Shown in pieces: positions 5,860 to 12,855 of a DNA stretch of 12,855 nt. This DNA comes from CAG-611 sp964487215 (GTDB taxonomy: Bacteria; Bacillota_I; Bacilli_A; RF39; UBA660): contig CAZAPU010000019.1 of assembly GCA_964487215.1 (NCBI GenBank), positions 1 through 12,855 on the forward strand, in the 5' to 3' direction. Position numbers and translations under genes: made by a program. Position 1 is the first letter of the stretch, and each line of letters opens with the position of its first letter. The notes under the pieces are model-generated. The model saw only the letters and a program-made list of their open reading frames with translations, was not told the DNA's origin and ran no database searches.

Positions 5860-6786
5860 ATGTTAGATAATTATAAAGATAAACAACCTTTGTTTTATAA
5901 TTACACAAAAAGAGTAATTGAGGAAAACAAAATTACTCATGCATACTTAATTGAGACAAATGAAGTTAGTTATGGATTTGATTTAGCAATAGCTTTATCA
6001 AAATCTTTTTTATGTGAAAATCATTATTTTAATAGTAAAAAATGCAAAGATTGTTCAATTTGCAATAATATAGATAATAATAATTATCCTGATTTAAAAA
6101 TTATAGAAGCAGATGGAAAACTAATAAAAAAAGAACAATTATTAGATTTACAAAAAAATTTTTCTACAAAGCCTATATATGGAAAGTATTTAATATATAT
6201 AATAAAAAATGCTGAATTATTAAATAATAGTTCAGCAAATACTATTCTAAAATTTTTAGAAGAACCTAGTGAAAACATTATAGCAATATTACTAACAAAT
6301 AATGTATATAATTGCATAGAAACTATAGTATCAAGATGTCAAATATTAACTTTAAATAATAATGAACAAGGAATAAAAAAATTAATTTTCAATAAATATT
6401 GTTCTAATCAAGATGAAATTGATAATTTTATGATTACTGAAACAAATAATATTATTGATTATTATTATGAATTAGAGCAAAAAGATACAAAGACACTTTT
6501 GCTAGAAAATATTTATGATTATAAAGAAAAAATTGATTTATTGTTGCAGGTTGGGTTATATATTTATGTAGATCTTTTAAATATAAAATTAGATAGAAAA
6601 GTAGAAAACTTTAGTGATAACCTCAACAAACTAAAAGAAATTGCACAAAAAAATGAAACAAATGATATAATAAAGAAAATTGATATTATTAATCAATTTC
6701 TAGGAAAAGTTAAGTTTAATATTAATAAAGAATTATTTATAGATAATTTTATAATAACTTTTAGTGGAGGAATAGATGAAAACTAA
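5860..6786 (+). CDS. holB: DNA polymerase III subunit delta' (HolB)
   Basis: Clamp-loader stator partner of DnaX. The 308-aa product aligns with B. subtilis HolB: THAYLIE (26-32), zinc cysteines Cys52, Cys62, Cys65 and Cys68, NYPDLKIIEADG (75-86), ANTILKFLEEP (126-136) and SRC (158-160) supplying the arginine finger. The nucleotide-binding loop expected at about 32-40 reads ETNEVSYGF, with no GxxGxGK, so ATP binding is very unlikely; delta' of E. coli is also a non-ATPase stator, whereas the B. subtilis protein keeps a Walker-like loop. The C-terminal half is strongly Asn/Lys/Ile-biased and poorly conserved. The start has GAAGGTG 7 nt upstream. The last 11 bp overlap ricT. Confidence 0.93.
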   Translation: MLDNYKDKQPLFYNYTKRVIEENKITHAYLIETNEVSYGFDLAIALSKSFLCENHYFNSKKCKDCSICNNIDNNNYPDLKIIEADGKLIKKEQLLDLQKNFSTKPIYGKYLIYIIKNAELLNNSSANTILKFLEEPSENIIAILLTNNVYNCIETIVSRCQILTLNNNEQGIKKLIFNKYCSNQDEIDNFMITETNNIIDYYYELEQKDTKTLLLENIYDYKEKIDLLLQVGLYIYVDLLNIKLDRKVENFSDNLNKLKEIAQKNETNDIIKKIDIINQFLGKVKFNINKELFIDNFIITFSGGIDEN

Positions 6787-7558
6787 AGTAATTGGAGTAA
6801 GTTTTGGAGATACAAATAAAATATATTATTTTTTACCAAACAATTTAGAATTAACGAAAGAAATGACAGTAATAGTAGAAACTGAACGAGGAGAACAATT
6901 TGGATACATAGTTACAGATTATATAGAAATAAATCCAAAAGATTTAGTAGCACCATTAAAAAATGTTTTAAGAATAGCCAATTCAAAAGATGAAGATCAA
7001 CATAAAAAAAATGTAAAAGATGCTTTGACAGCTATAAAAGATGCTAATAGATTTGTGGAAGAATTAAAATTAGATATGAAAATTTTAAATGCAAGCTGGA
7101 CTTTTGATAGAAAACAATTATTATTTAACTTTTTAGCTGATGATAGAGTTGATTTTCGTGAATTAGCTAAAAAATTGGCAGCAATATATAAAACAAGAAT
7201 TGAATTAAGACAAATAGGTGTAAGGGACAAAGCTAGAGAAGTGGGAGGAATTGGACAATGTGGTAGAAAACTTTGTTGTTCCAGTTTTTTAAAAGATATG
7301 ACTGCTGTATCAATAAATATGGCAAAAAATCAAAATTTAGCACTAAATCCTCAAAAAATAAATGGTTGTTGTGGAAGACTTATGTGTTGTCTTTCATATG
7401 AAAATGATAATTATGCAGATTATAAGAAGGGGTTACCAGAAGTAGGCGATAAAATTGATACAAAAAATGGTAAAGGAAAAGTTATATACTTGGATTTATT
7501 TAAAAGATTATATAAAATAGAAATGGAAGATGGATCAATAAAAGAAATAAAGCTATAA
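6776..7558 (+). CDS. ricT: RicT/YaaT, PSP1-domain regulatory iron-sulfur protein
   Basis: YaaT (RicT) forms the Y-complex with RicA (YmcA) and RicF (YlbF); in B. subtilis this complex carries Fe-S clusters, redirects RNase Y mRNA processing and promotes sporulation, competence and biofilm formation. The 260-aa product has the PSP1 core (about 60-150) with FLADDRVDFREL (119-130), followed by the diagnostic cysteine clusters GQCGRKLCC (Cys162, 167, 168) and NGCCGRLMCC (Cys198, 199, 204, 205), seven cysteines in all, and a C-terminal KOW-like segment (about 223-258). It starts inside holB with GGAGG (6766-6770) five bases upstream of ATG, so translation is coupled. The holB-yaaT adjacency matches B. 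subtilis. The partners are not in this window. Confidence 0.94.
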   Translation: MKTKVIGVSFGDTNKIYYFLPNNLELTKEMTVIVETERGEQFGYIVTDYIEINPKDLVAPLKNVLRIANSKDEDQHKKNVKDALTAIKDANRFVEELKLDMKILNASWTFDRKQLLFNFLADDRVDFRELAKKLAAIYKTRIELRQIGVRDKAREVGGIGQCGRKLCCSSFLKDMTAVSINMAKNQNLALNPQKINGCCGRLMCCLSYENDNYADYKKGLPEVGDKIDTKNGKGKVIYLDLFKRLYKIEMEDGSIKEIKL

Positions 7559-7571
7559 AAGGAGCGATTAT

Positions 7572-8126
7572 ATGAAGCTAATTGTAGGACTAGGAAACCC
7601 AGGAAAAGAATATGAAAATACTAGGCATAATATAGGGTTTATGGTAATAGATAATTTTGCAAAAGAGAACAATCAAGTTATTGATAAAAAAAAATTTAAT
7701 GGACTTTTTACTAAATTTGAGTATAATAGAGAACTTGTCATCTTATTGAAACCGCTTTCATATATGAATTTATCTGGTGAGGTTATAAAAAAATATGTAA
7801 AATGGTATAAAATAGCTGTAGAAGATATTTTAATAATTAGTGATGATTTAGATCAAGATTTATGCAAAATTAAATTAAAAGAAAAAGGAACAAGTGGAGG
7901 ACATAATGGTCTTAAAAGCATCGAAGAAAATTTAAAAACCACTGAATATAAGAGACTAAAAATAGGTATATCTAATGATAAAATGGTAGATACTAAGGAC
8001 TATGTTTTAGGAAAACTAAGTGATGAAGAACAAATAGAATTTAAAAAATTACTTAATAAAACCAATAAAATATTAGAAGATTTTATAAAAATTGATTTTG
8101 GAAGAGTGATGAATAAATATAATTAG
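7572..8126 (+). CDS. pth: Peptidyl-tRNA hydrolase
   Basis: Cleaves the ester bond of peptidyl-tRNA dropped from ribosomes, recycling tRNA; essential in most bacteria. The 184-aa length is typical. Motifs visible: GLGNPGKEYENTRHNIGF (6-23) containing Asn9 and the catalytic His19, SYMNLSG (63-69) with Asn66, SDDLD (90-94) with Asp91, and SGGHNGLKSI (108-117), corresponding to Asn10, His20, Asn68, Asp93 and the His113/Asn114 region in E. coli. A strong ribosome-binding site AAGGAG (7559-7564) immediately follows the ricT stop. The pth-mfd pairing is conserved in Bacillota; the small fin gene found between them in B. subtilis is absent. Confidence 0.97.
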   Translation: MKLIVGLGNPGKEYENTRHNIGFMVIDNFAKENNQVIDKKKFNGLFTKFEYNRELVILLKPLSYMNLSGEVIKKYVKWYKIAVEDILIISDDLDQDLCKIKLKEKGTSGGHNGLKSIEENLKTTEYKRLKIGISNDKMVDTKDYVLGKLSDEEQIEFKKLLNKTNKILEDFIKIDFGRVMNKYN

Positions 8127-8136
8127 GAGTGATTAT

Positions 8137-11100
8137 ATGAATATCTTTGATGAAATTTTAAAGATAGAAGAGTATAAATCAACAGGGCTACTAAATATTC
8201 CTGTTGAATTTTTTGCTTTGTATTTAAACAAACTATTTCAACAAGAGAAAAGAAGTATATTAGTTGTAACTTCAAATTTATATGAATCTAACAAGATATA
8301 TAATTCACTTATAAATTACAATTCTGCTCTTTTATTTCAAACAGATGATGTAATTACATCAGAAGCTATAGCTATAAGTCCGGAATTAAAATTAGAAAGA
8401 TTAAATGTATTAAAAGAAATATCAAAGGATAGTAATAAAATAGTAATTACTGATATAAACGGATATTTAAAAAAAATACCTCAAAAAGATGATTTTAAGA
8501 AAAAAACTATAAAAATAACTATTGGTACATTAATAAAACAAGAAGAATTAATAGAAAAATTATATGATTTAGGATATGTTAGGGAAACAATAGTAACTGC
8601 TACTGGAGAATTAGGAGTTAGGGGATTTATTTTAGATATATTTCCAGTAGACTATGATGACCCTATAAGATTAGAGTTTTTTGGAAATGAAATAACTTCT
8701 ATTAGAAAGTTTGATGTAAATACTCAAAAATCAATTGAAAAATTAAATGAATTAGAAATATACCCTTTTAATGAAATAATAGAAGAAAGCAGTTCTAATT
8801 TATTTGAATATTTAAATGATCCAATAGTAATATTTAAAGATTATGAAAGTATAAAAATTTCGTATGAGAGATTAATGGAAGATATAGCATTATATGCAAA
8901 AGATAGAACCATTAAATATGTTTATGAATTGGAAGAAATTCCTATAAAAGACTATGTTTGCTATTTTGATTTTGATAGTACCATTGTAAATGAATTGAAA
9001 ATAAGAAAGTATATAGATTTTAAGGGTAAAAGCATTGAAAAACTAAATGAAGATATTGATAAAATAAATAAATATTTAAAAGATAATTTAAATAATAATA
9101 AAACCATTATTCTATGTTTATCAACTATAAATATAAATAATTTTGTTTCGTCATTAACTGTACCATTTGTCTTAACTTCTGAAAATGATATAAAAAAGAA
9201 TGCTGTTAATATAATAAAATATAAGTTAAGTCTTGGCTTTTCTGTAAATAATTACATATTTTTAAGTGAATATGAATTATTCAATAGAAAGAATGAATTA
9301 AAAAGAAAAAAGAATAATTATAAATTTTCAACTAGAATAAAAGATATTACAAAATTAACTGTAGGAGATTTTGTTGTTCATAATTCTCATGGTATAGGTG
9401 TTTATAATGGTATAAAGACAATAGAGAAGAATGGTATGTTTAATGATTATTTAGAAATATTGTATGCTAAGGGAGATAAATTATATATACCAGCATCTAA
9501 GATAGAATTAATAAGCAAGTATTCTGGAAAAGAAGGCTATTGTCCTAAAATAAATTCACTAAATAGTGTTAATTGGGCAAAAACAAAACAAAGAGTTAAA
9601 GAAAAAATAAGATATGAAGCAGATAGATTATTAAAAGTTCAAGCAGAAAGAAATTTAAAAAAAGGTTTTGCTTTTTCTAAGGATAATCCATTGCAGGCAA
9701 TATTTGAAAATGAATTTCAATATGAAATGACAAACGATCAATTACTAGTAACAACTGATATAAAAAAAGATATGGAAAGTATTGTTCCAATGGATAGAAT
9801 ACTTTGTGGTGATGTAGGATATGGAAAGACTGAAGTTGCTTTTAGAGCGATGTTTAAGGCAGTGATGGATTCAAAGCAAGTCTTATATTTATGTCCAACA
9901 ACACTTTTATCTAAGCAACAATATAAAAGTGCAATAGATAGATATAGAAATTTTCCAATAAATATAGAACTTTTAAACAGATTTACCAGTACTAAGAAGG
10001 TAAAACAAATAATATCAGATTTAAAAAATGGTAAAATAGATATTTTATTTGGAACTCATAGACTTTTAAGTAATGATGTGATTCCAAACGATTTAGGATT
10101 ATTAATTGTGGATGAAGAACAAAGATTTGGAGTAGCACACAAAGAAAAAATAAAAGAATTTAAAGCAAATGTAGATGTATTAACTCTTACAGCTACTCCA
10201 ATACCTAGAACCTTACAAATGGCTATATTAGGTTTGAGAAATTTATCATTAATAGAAACTCCTCCAAAAAATAGACATTCAATTCAAACCTATGTAATTC
10301 CAGAAGAAAGAAAAATAATAAGAGATATAATTTACAAAGAAATATCTAGAAACGGTCAAGTATTTATACTATATAACAAAGTAGCTGATATTGAAGAAAG
10401 AGTAACAGAATTAGAGTTATTAGTGCCAGATGCAAAATTTATATATGCTCATGGAAAAATGTCAAAAACAGAATTAGAAGATAGAATGCAATCATTTATT
10501 AATAAAGAATATGATTGTTTGGTTTGTACAACAATTATTGAGACAGGTATTGATATTCCAAATGCTAATAGTTTAATAATTTTTGATGCTGATAGATTTG
10601 GTTTATCTCAGTTATATCAAATAAGGGGTCGAGTTGGTAGAAGTGATCGTATTGCATATGCATATTTGATGTACAATAAAAATAAACAATTAAATGAAAT
10701 TGCAATGAAAAGATTAATGGCAATAAAAGAATTTACGGAATTAGGAAGCGGTTTTAATATAGCGGCAAGAGATTTATCAATAAGAGGTGCAGGAGATATA
10801 CTTGGTGCTGAACAAGCAGGATTTATAGATGCAATTGGTATTGATCTTTATATGAAAATGCTAGAAACGGAAATAAAAAAATTAAAGGGAATACAAGTTG
10901 AGGAAGAAGTTGAAGAAGAGGATAGTAAAGATGTTATTCAAATAAGTAATCATATAAAAGATAAATATGTACAGGAACAAGATTTAAAAATAGAAATTCA
11001 TAAATTAATAAATGAAATAAAAACAGAACAAGATTTAACAAAAATAAAGAAGGATATTGAAGATCGTTTTGGTGCTATCGATAATGACATGTTAGTTTAT

Positions 11101-11361
11101 ATGAATGAAGAATTATTTAATAATTTAAGTAAAAATAAAGGTGTAGATGAAATAATAGATAATAATTTATATATTGAATTAATATTTAATAAAGAAATAA
11201 GTGAAAGAATTAATTATGAAGAATTATTTGTTAATTCAATGAAAATATCAAATAATTTTAAATTTGAATATAAGAACAAATCTTTACATATAAAAATATT
11301 TAAGAAAGATTTAAAGGAACATCCTATAATTTATTTGAATAAGTTATTAAAAGAAATGTAG
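8137..11361 (+). CDS. mfd: Transcription-repair coupling factor Mfd
   Basis: DNA translocase that removes RNA polymerase stalled at lesions and recruits UvrA. The 1074-aa product has the full order: UvrB-like N-terminal module (about 1-330) with the UvrA-contact residues Arg162, Arg178 and Phe182 at the same spacing as Arg165, Arg181 and Phe185 in E. coli; the RNA-polymerase-interacting domain (about 400-475, VGDFVVHNSHGIGVY); RecG-like translocase lobes with Walker A GDVGYGKT (558-565), DEEQ (659-662), TATPIPRTL (685-693) and motif VI QIRGRVGR (828-835); and a short C-terminal TRCF domain (about 940-1070). It is roughly 100 aa shorter than the 1177-aa B. subtilis protein, trimmed at the N-terminus, the degenerate UvrB-like part and the tail. 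The ribosome-binding site AGGAGTG overlaps the pth stop. Last gene of the operon. Confidence 0.97.
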   Translation: MNIFDEILKIEEYKSTGLLNIPVEFFALYLNKLFQQEKRSILVVTSNLYESNKIYNSLINYNSALLFQTDDVITSEAIAISPELKLERLNVLKEISKDSNKIVITDINGYLKKIPQKDDFKKKTIKITIGTLIKQEELIEKLYDLGYVRETIVTATGELGVRGFILDIFPVDYDDPIRLEFFGNEITSIRKFDVNTQKSIEKLNELEIYPFNEIIEESSSNLFEYLNDPIVIFKDYESIKISYERLMEDIALYAKDRTIKYVYELEEIPIKDYVCYFDFDSTIVNELKIRKYIDFKGKSIEKLNEDIDKINKYLKDNLNNNKTIILCLSTININNFVSSLTVPFVLTSENDIKKNAVNIIKYKLSLGFSVNNYIFLSEYELFNRKNELKRKKNNYKFSTRIKDITKLTVGDFVVHNSHGIGVYNGIKTIEKNGMFNDYLEILYAKGDKLYIPASKIELISKYSGKEGYCPKINSLNSVNWAKTKQRVKEKIRYEADRLLKVQAERNLKKGFAFSKDNPLQAIFENEFQYEMTNDQLLVTTDIKKDMESIVPMDRILCGDVGYGKTEVAFRAMFKAVMDSKQVLYLCPTTLLSKQQYKSAIDRYRNFPINIELLNRFTSTKKVKQIISDLKNGKIDILFGTHRLLSNDVIPNDLGLLIVDEEQRFGVAHKEKIKEFKANVDVLTLTATPIPRTLQMAILGLRNLSLIETPPKNRHSIQTYVIPEERKIIRDIIYKEISRNGQVFILYNKVADIEERVTELELLVPDAKFIYAHGKMSKTELEDRMQSFINKEYDCLVCTTIIETGIDIPNANSLIIFDADRFGLSQLYQIRGRVGRSDRIAYAYLMYNKNKQLNEIAMKRLMAIKEFTELGSGFNIAARDLSIRGAGDILGAEQAGFIDAIGIDLYMKMLETEIKKLKGIQVEEEVEEEDSKDVIQISNHIKDKYVQEQDLKIEIHKLINEIKTEQDLTKIKKDIEDRFGAIDNDMLVYMNEELFNNLSKNKGVDEIIDNNLYIELIFNKEISERINYEELFVNSMKISNNFKFEYKNKSLHIKIFKKDLKEHPIIYLNKLLKEM

Positions 11362-11378
11362 TATAACTACATTTTTTT
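11354..11378 (+). terminator. Rho-independent terminator of the dnaX-mfd operon
   Basis: Perfect 9-bp stem AAATGTAGT / ACTACATTT with a 3-nt ATA loop, continuing into a run of Ts to 11378. It overlaps the mfd stop codon (TAG, 11359-11361). Confidence 0.8.
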
Positions 11379-11532
11379 GTTTGCAATGAAATAAGACAAA
11401 CCATAAGTTAATAATTGGAAAAATTTACCAATAAAAAACAGCATATAAAAATATTATAATAATATTAATTAACAATGTATAAATAATAGTAATTTAGACA
11501 AAAATAAATATAGACGAAAGCGAGGAAACTCT

Positions 11533-12060
11533 ATGAAGACTACTGGTGTTGTAAGAAGAATTGATGATTTAGGGAGAATAGTTATTCCTAAAGAAATAAG
11601 AAAAAGCCTTCGAATCAAAGATGGTGAATCATTAGAGATTTTTTTAGACAATAATAATATTATTTTAAAAAAGTATTATCCTTTAAATAATTTAAGTGAT
11701 TTTTACAAGAATTATGTTGATTCGATATATTCTTCAATAAAAGAAAATATATTTATTGTTGATCGAGATACAATTATTGCTATAGCGGGAGATTTAAAGA
11801 AAAAATATCTTGGTAAGAATATTTCTTCTAGTATAGACAATATAGTACAAAAAAGAATAAATATTACTGAAAAAGAGATGAAAAATATAAATTTATCAGA
11901 AGATTTGATAGAAAAGTGTAGTTACACTATAAGTCCAATAATAGCAAATGGTGATGCAATAGGAGCAGTAATGATGTTATCATTAGATAGAAATCTTGAT
12001 GATTTTGATGAAAAGACAATATCTATAGCAGCTAAATTTTTAGGAAAATATATTGAATAA
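11533..12060 (+). CDS. spoVT: Stage V sporulation protein T (AbrB-type regulator)
   Basis: SpoVT is a forespore transcription factor of the AbrB family that tunes sigma-G genes and spore properties. The 175-aa product (178 aa in B. subtilis) has a swapped-hairpin DNA-binding domain at 1-48 (GVVRRIDDLGRIVIPKEIRK, LRIKDGESLEIF) and a GAF-like C-terminal domain (about 55-175) ending with SPIIANGDAIGAVMM and the AAKFLGKYIE helix, both close to the B. subtilis sequence; the C-terminal domain separates it from plain AbrB. The position directly after mfd matches B. subtilis. Start: GCGAGGA ribosome-binding site (11520-11526) and ATG 11533. The 171-bp upstream spacer contains TGTATA (11476-11481) that could be a sigma-G -35, but the matching -10 is poor, so I call no promoter. 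No terminator follows; its 3' end contains the T-box promoter. Confidence 0.94.
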   Translation: MKTTGVVRRIDDLGRIVIPKEIRKSLRIKDGESLEIFLDNNNIILKKYYPLNNLSDFYKNYVDSIYSSIKENIFIVDRDTIIAIAGDLKKKYLGKNISSSIDNIVQKRINITEKEMKNINLSEDLIEKCSYTISPIIANGDAIGAVMMLSLDRNLDDFDEKTISIAAKFLGKYIE

Positions 12061-12081
12061 CTATTAAAAGTATGCTATAAT
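12053..12081 (+). promoter_or_regulatory. Sigma-A promoter of the T-box dut-metG operon
   Basis: TTGAAT (12053-12058), 17-bp spacer, extended TGC and consensus TATAAT (12076-12081). The -35 lies inside the last codons of spoVT. The start should fall near 12088. Confidence 0.8.
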
Positions 12082-12087
12082 TTCATC

Positions 12088-12300
12088 AATCAAAAAAAGT
12101 GTTGATGAAAAGAGTAAGTAATCTTTTATTTATAGAGAGTTTATGGTTGGTGGAAATAAACAATAAAAATTACTGAACATGGTTTCTGAACTGATTTAAA
12201 TATCCGGTTATTAATAACCGTTATCAAAATAAGATAGATTTATTCTAAAAATAAGGTGGTACCACGAAAGATTCGTCCTTTGGACTTATCTTTTTTATTT
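12088..12300 (+). promoter_or_regulatory. T-box riboswitch, methionine specificity
   Basis: Leader RNA that senses uncharged tRNA. Stem I has a K-turn (TGATGA 12103-12108 opposite CTGA 12186-12189), the AGAGTA side of the specifier loop (12111-12116), helix AGTAAT/ATTACT plus TTTTATT/AATAAAA, the AGAGAG element and the GGTTGGTG apical region. The specifier triplet in GAACATGG is ATG (12179-12181), reading Met. Stem III is the perfect hairpin CGGTTA-TTAA-TAACCG (12205-12220). The antiterminator is AAGG, bulge TGGTACC (12257-12263), ACGAA/TTCGT and CCTT; the T of TGGT pairs with an A discriminator, as tRNA-Met has. metG two genes downstream fits this specificity. Confidence 0.93.
12267..12296 (+). 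terminator. Regulated intrinsic terminator of the T-box
   Basis: Stem AAAGAT/ATCTTT and GTCC/GGAC separated by a 2x2 mismatch, TTT loop, then a T-run to 12296. It shares 12267-12280 with the antiterminator helices, so the two folds are mutually exclusive: uncharged tRNA favours read-through into dut-metG. Confidence 0.85.
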
Positions 12301-12316
12301 ATAAGGAGGTAACATT

Positions 12317-12808
12317 ATGAGAAAATTTGAAAAAATAAGTTTTGATCAATTTAAAACTAGTATTTGTGATGATAAAAACCTATATAATGAATATATTTTA
12401 CCAAAGAGAAGTACAAAATATAGTGCAGGATATGATTTCTTTGCAATTAATGACTTTGTTTTAAAACCGGGTGAAATTATTAAGATTCCAACAGGATATA
12501 AAGTAGCAATGGAACAAGATGAAATGTTGATGATAGTAGTTAGAAGTGGAATGGGCTTTAAATATAATATCCGAATGTGCAATCAAGTTGGAATAACTGA
12601 TAGCGATTATTATAACAACGAGAATAATGAAGGACATGTATATGTTGCATTACAAAATCAAGGCGATAAAGATTATGTTATTAAAAAAGGTGATGCATAT
12701 GCTCAAGGTATATTTACTAAATATTTAATAACAGATGATGATAAAGCCGAAGGAAAAAGATCTGGAGGAATTGGAAGTACCGATAAAATAAGGAGAAAAG
12801 AAAAATGA
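12317..12808 (+). CDS. dut: dUTP diphosphatase (trimeric dUTPase)
   Basis: Hydrolyses dUTP to dUMP and pyrophosphate, keeping uracil out of DNA and supplying dTMP synthesis. All five family motifs are visible in the 163-aa product: AGYDFFA (37-43), RSGMGFK (76-82), NQVGITDSDYYN (89-100) with the catalytic Asp95, NQGDKDYVIKKGDAYAQGIF (113-132) and RSGGIGSTD (148-156). In motif V the phenylalanine that usually stacks on the nucleotide is Ile151. Motif III continues with an unusually long acidic/Asn segment (YYNNENNEG), seen in some Bacillota dUTPases, and the N-terminus is about 25 aa longer than a minimal dUTPase. Strong ribosome-binding site AAGGAGGT (12303-12310). It is the first gene of a Met T-box operon; the TGA stop overlaps the metG start by 4 bp. 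Confidence 0.93.
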   Translation: MRKFEKISFDQFKTSICDDKNLYNEYILPKRSTKYSAGYDFFAINDFVLKPGEIIKIPTGYKVAMEQDEMLMIVVRSGMGFKYNIRMCNQVGITDSDYYNNENNEGHVYVALQNQGDKDYVIKKGDAYAQGIFTKYLITDDDKAEGKRSGGIGSTDKIRRKEK

Positions 12809-12855
12809 ATAAGGAAAAATTTTATATAACAACACCAATATATTATCCAAGTGCA
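12805..12855 (+). CDS. metG: Methionyl-tRNA synthetase (N-terminal 17 residues; cut by window end)
   Basis: The visible product, MNKEKFYITTPIYYPSA, is the characteristic N-terminus of class I MetRS; YITTPIYYPS is the first strand of the Rossmann fold just before the HIGH-type motif, which lies beyond the window. The ribosome-binding site AAGGAG (12790-12795) is within dut, and ATGA (12805-12808) overlaps the dut stop, so the two are translationally coupled. The methionine-specific T-box upstream supports the identity independently. Corresponds to metS of B. subtilis. Confidence 0.92.
   Translation, partial: MNKEKFYITTPIYYPSA

Noticed and set aside
11476..11506. Sigma-G promoter for spoVT (TGTATA at 11476-11481, CAAAAATA at 11499-11506)
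   Set aside because: The -35 is plausible and spacing is 17 bp, but the -10 fits CATnnTA poorly, and such matches are expected by chance in DNA this AT-rich.

Overview
This is a strongly AT-rich, origin-proximal chromosome segment from a low-GC Bacillota, most likely a deep or host-associated member of Bacilli. Gene content and order are a condensed version of the Bacillus subtilis gyrA to metS region: gyrA, tadA, SRP RNA, dnaX, ybaB, recR, bofA, holB, ricT (yaaT), pth, mfd, spoVT, then dut and metG. Several genes found between these in B. subtilis are absent (for example tmk, yabA, spoVG, glmU and prs). UGA is used as a stop (dut) and tryptophan is UGG, so the code is standard and this is not a Mycoplasma-type genome. 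BofA and SpoVT homologues point to an endospore-forming organism or ancestor.

Layout. Bases 1-2081 are the 3' part of gyrA, interrupted by a 10-N assembly gap and closed by an AU-rich terminator. The 2082-2420 spacer holds four perfect 16-bp parS palindromes (TGTTTCACGTGAAACA), one Noc-type palindrome (ATTTCCCGGGAAAT), and a promoter plus a short 4.5S-type SRP RNA of about 77 nt. tadA follows, then a second, identical Noc-type site at 2901-2914 just upstream of the dnaX promoter.

From that promoter an apparent eight-gene operon runs to a terminator at 11354-11378: dnaX-ybaB-recR-bofA-holB-ricT-pth-mfd, with spacers from an 11-bp overlap to 30 bp. It combines clamp-loader subunits (tau, delta'), repair and recombination (RecR, YbaB, Mfd), peptidyl-tRNA recycling (Pth) and sporulation or developmental control (BofA, RicT). 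spoVT follows separately. A promoter inside the spoVT 3' end starts a methionine-type T-box leader controlling dut and metG, which overlap by 4 bp.

Most gene products are recognisable housekeeping proteins. The most notable content is non-coding: parS and Noc sites interleaved around the SRP RNA gene, in two repeated parS flavours. I found no defence system, mobile element or CRISPR array.
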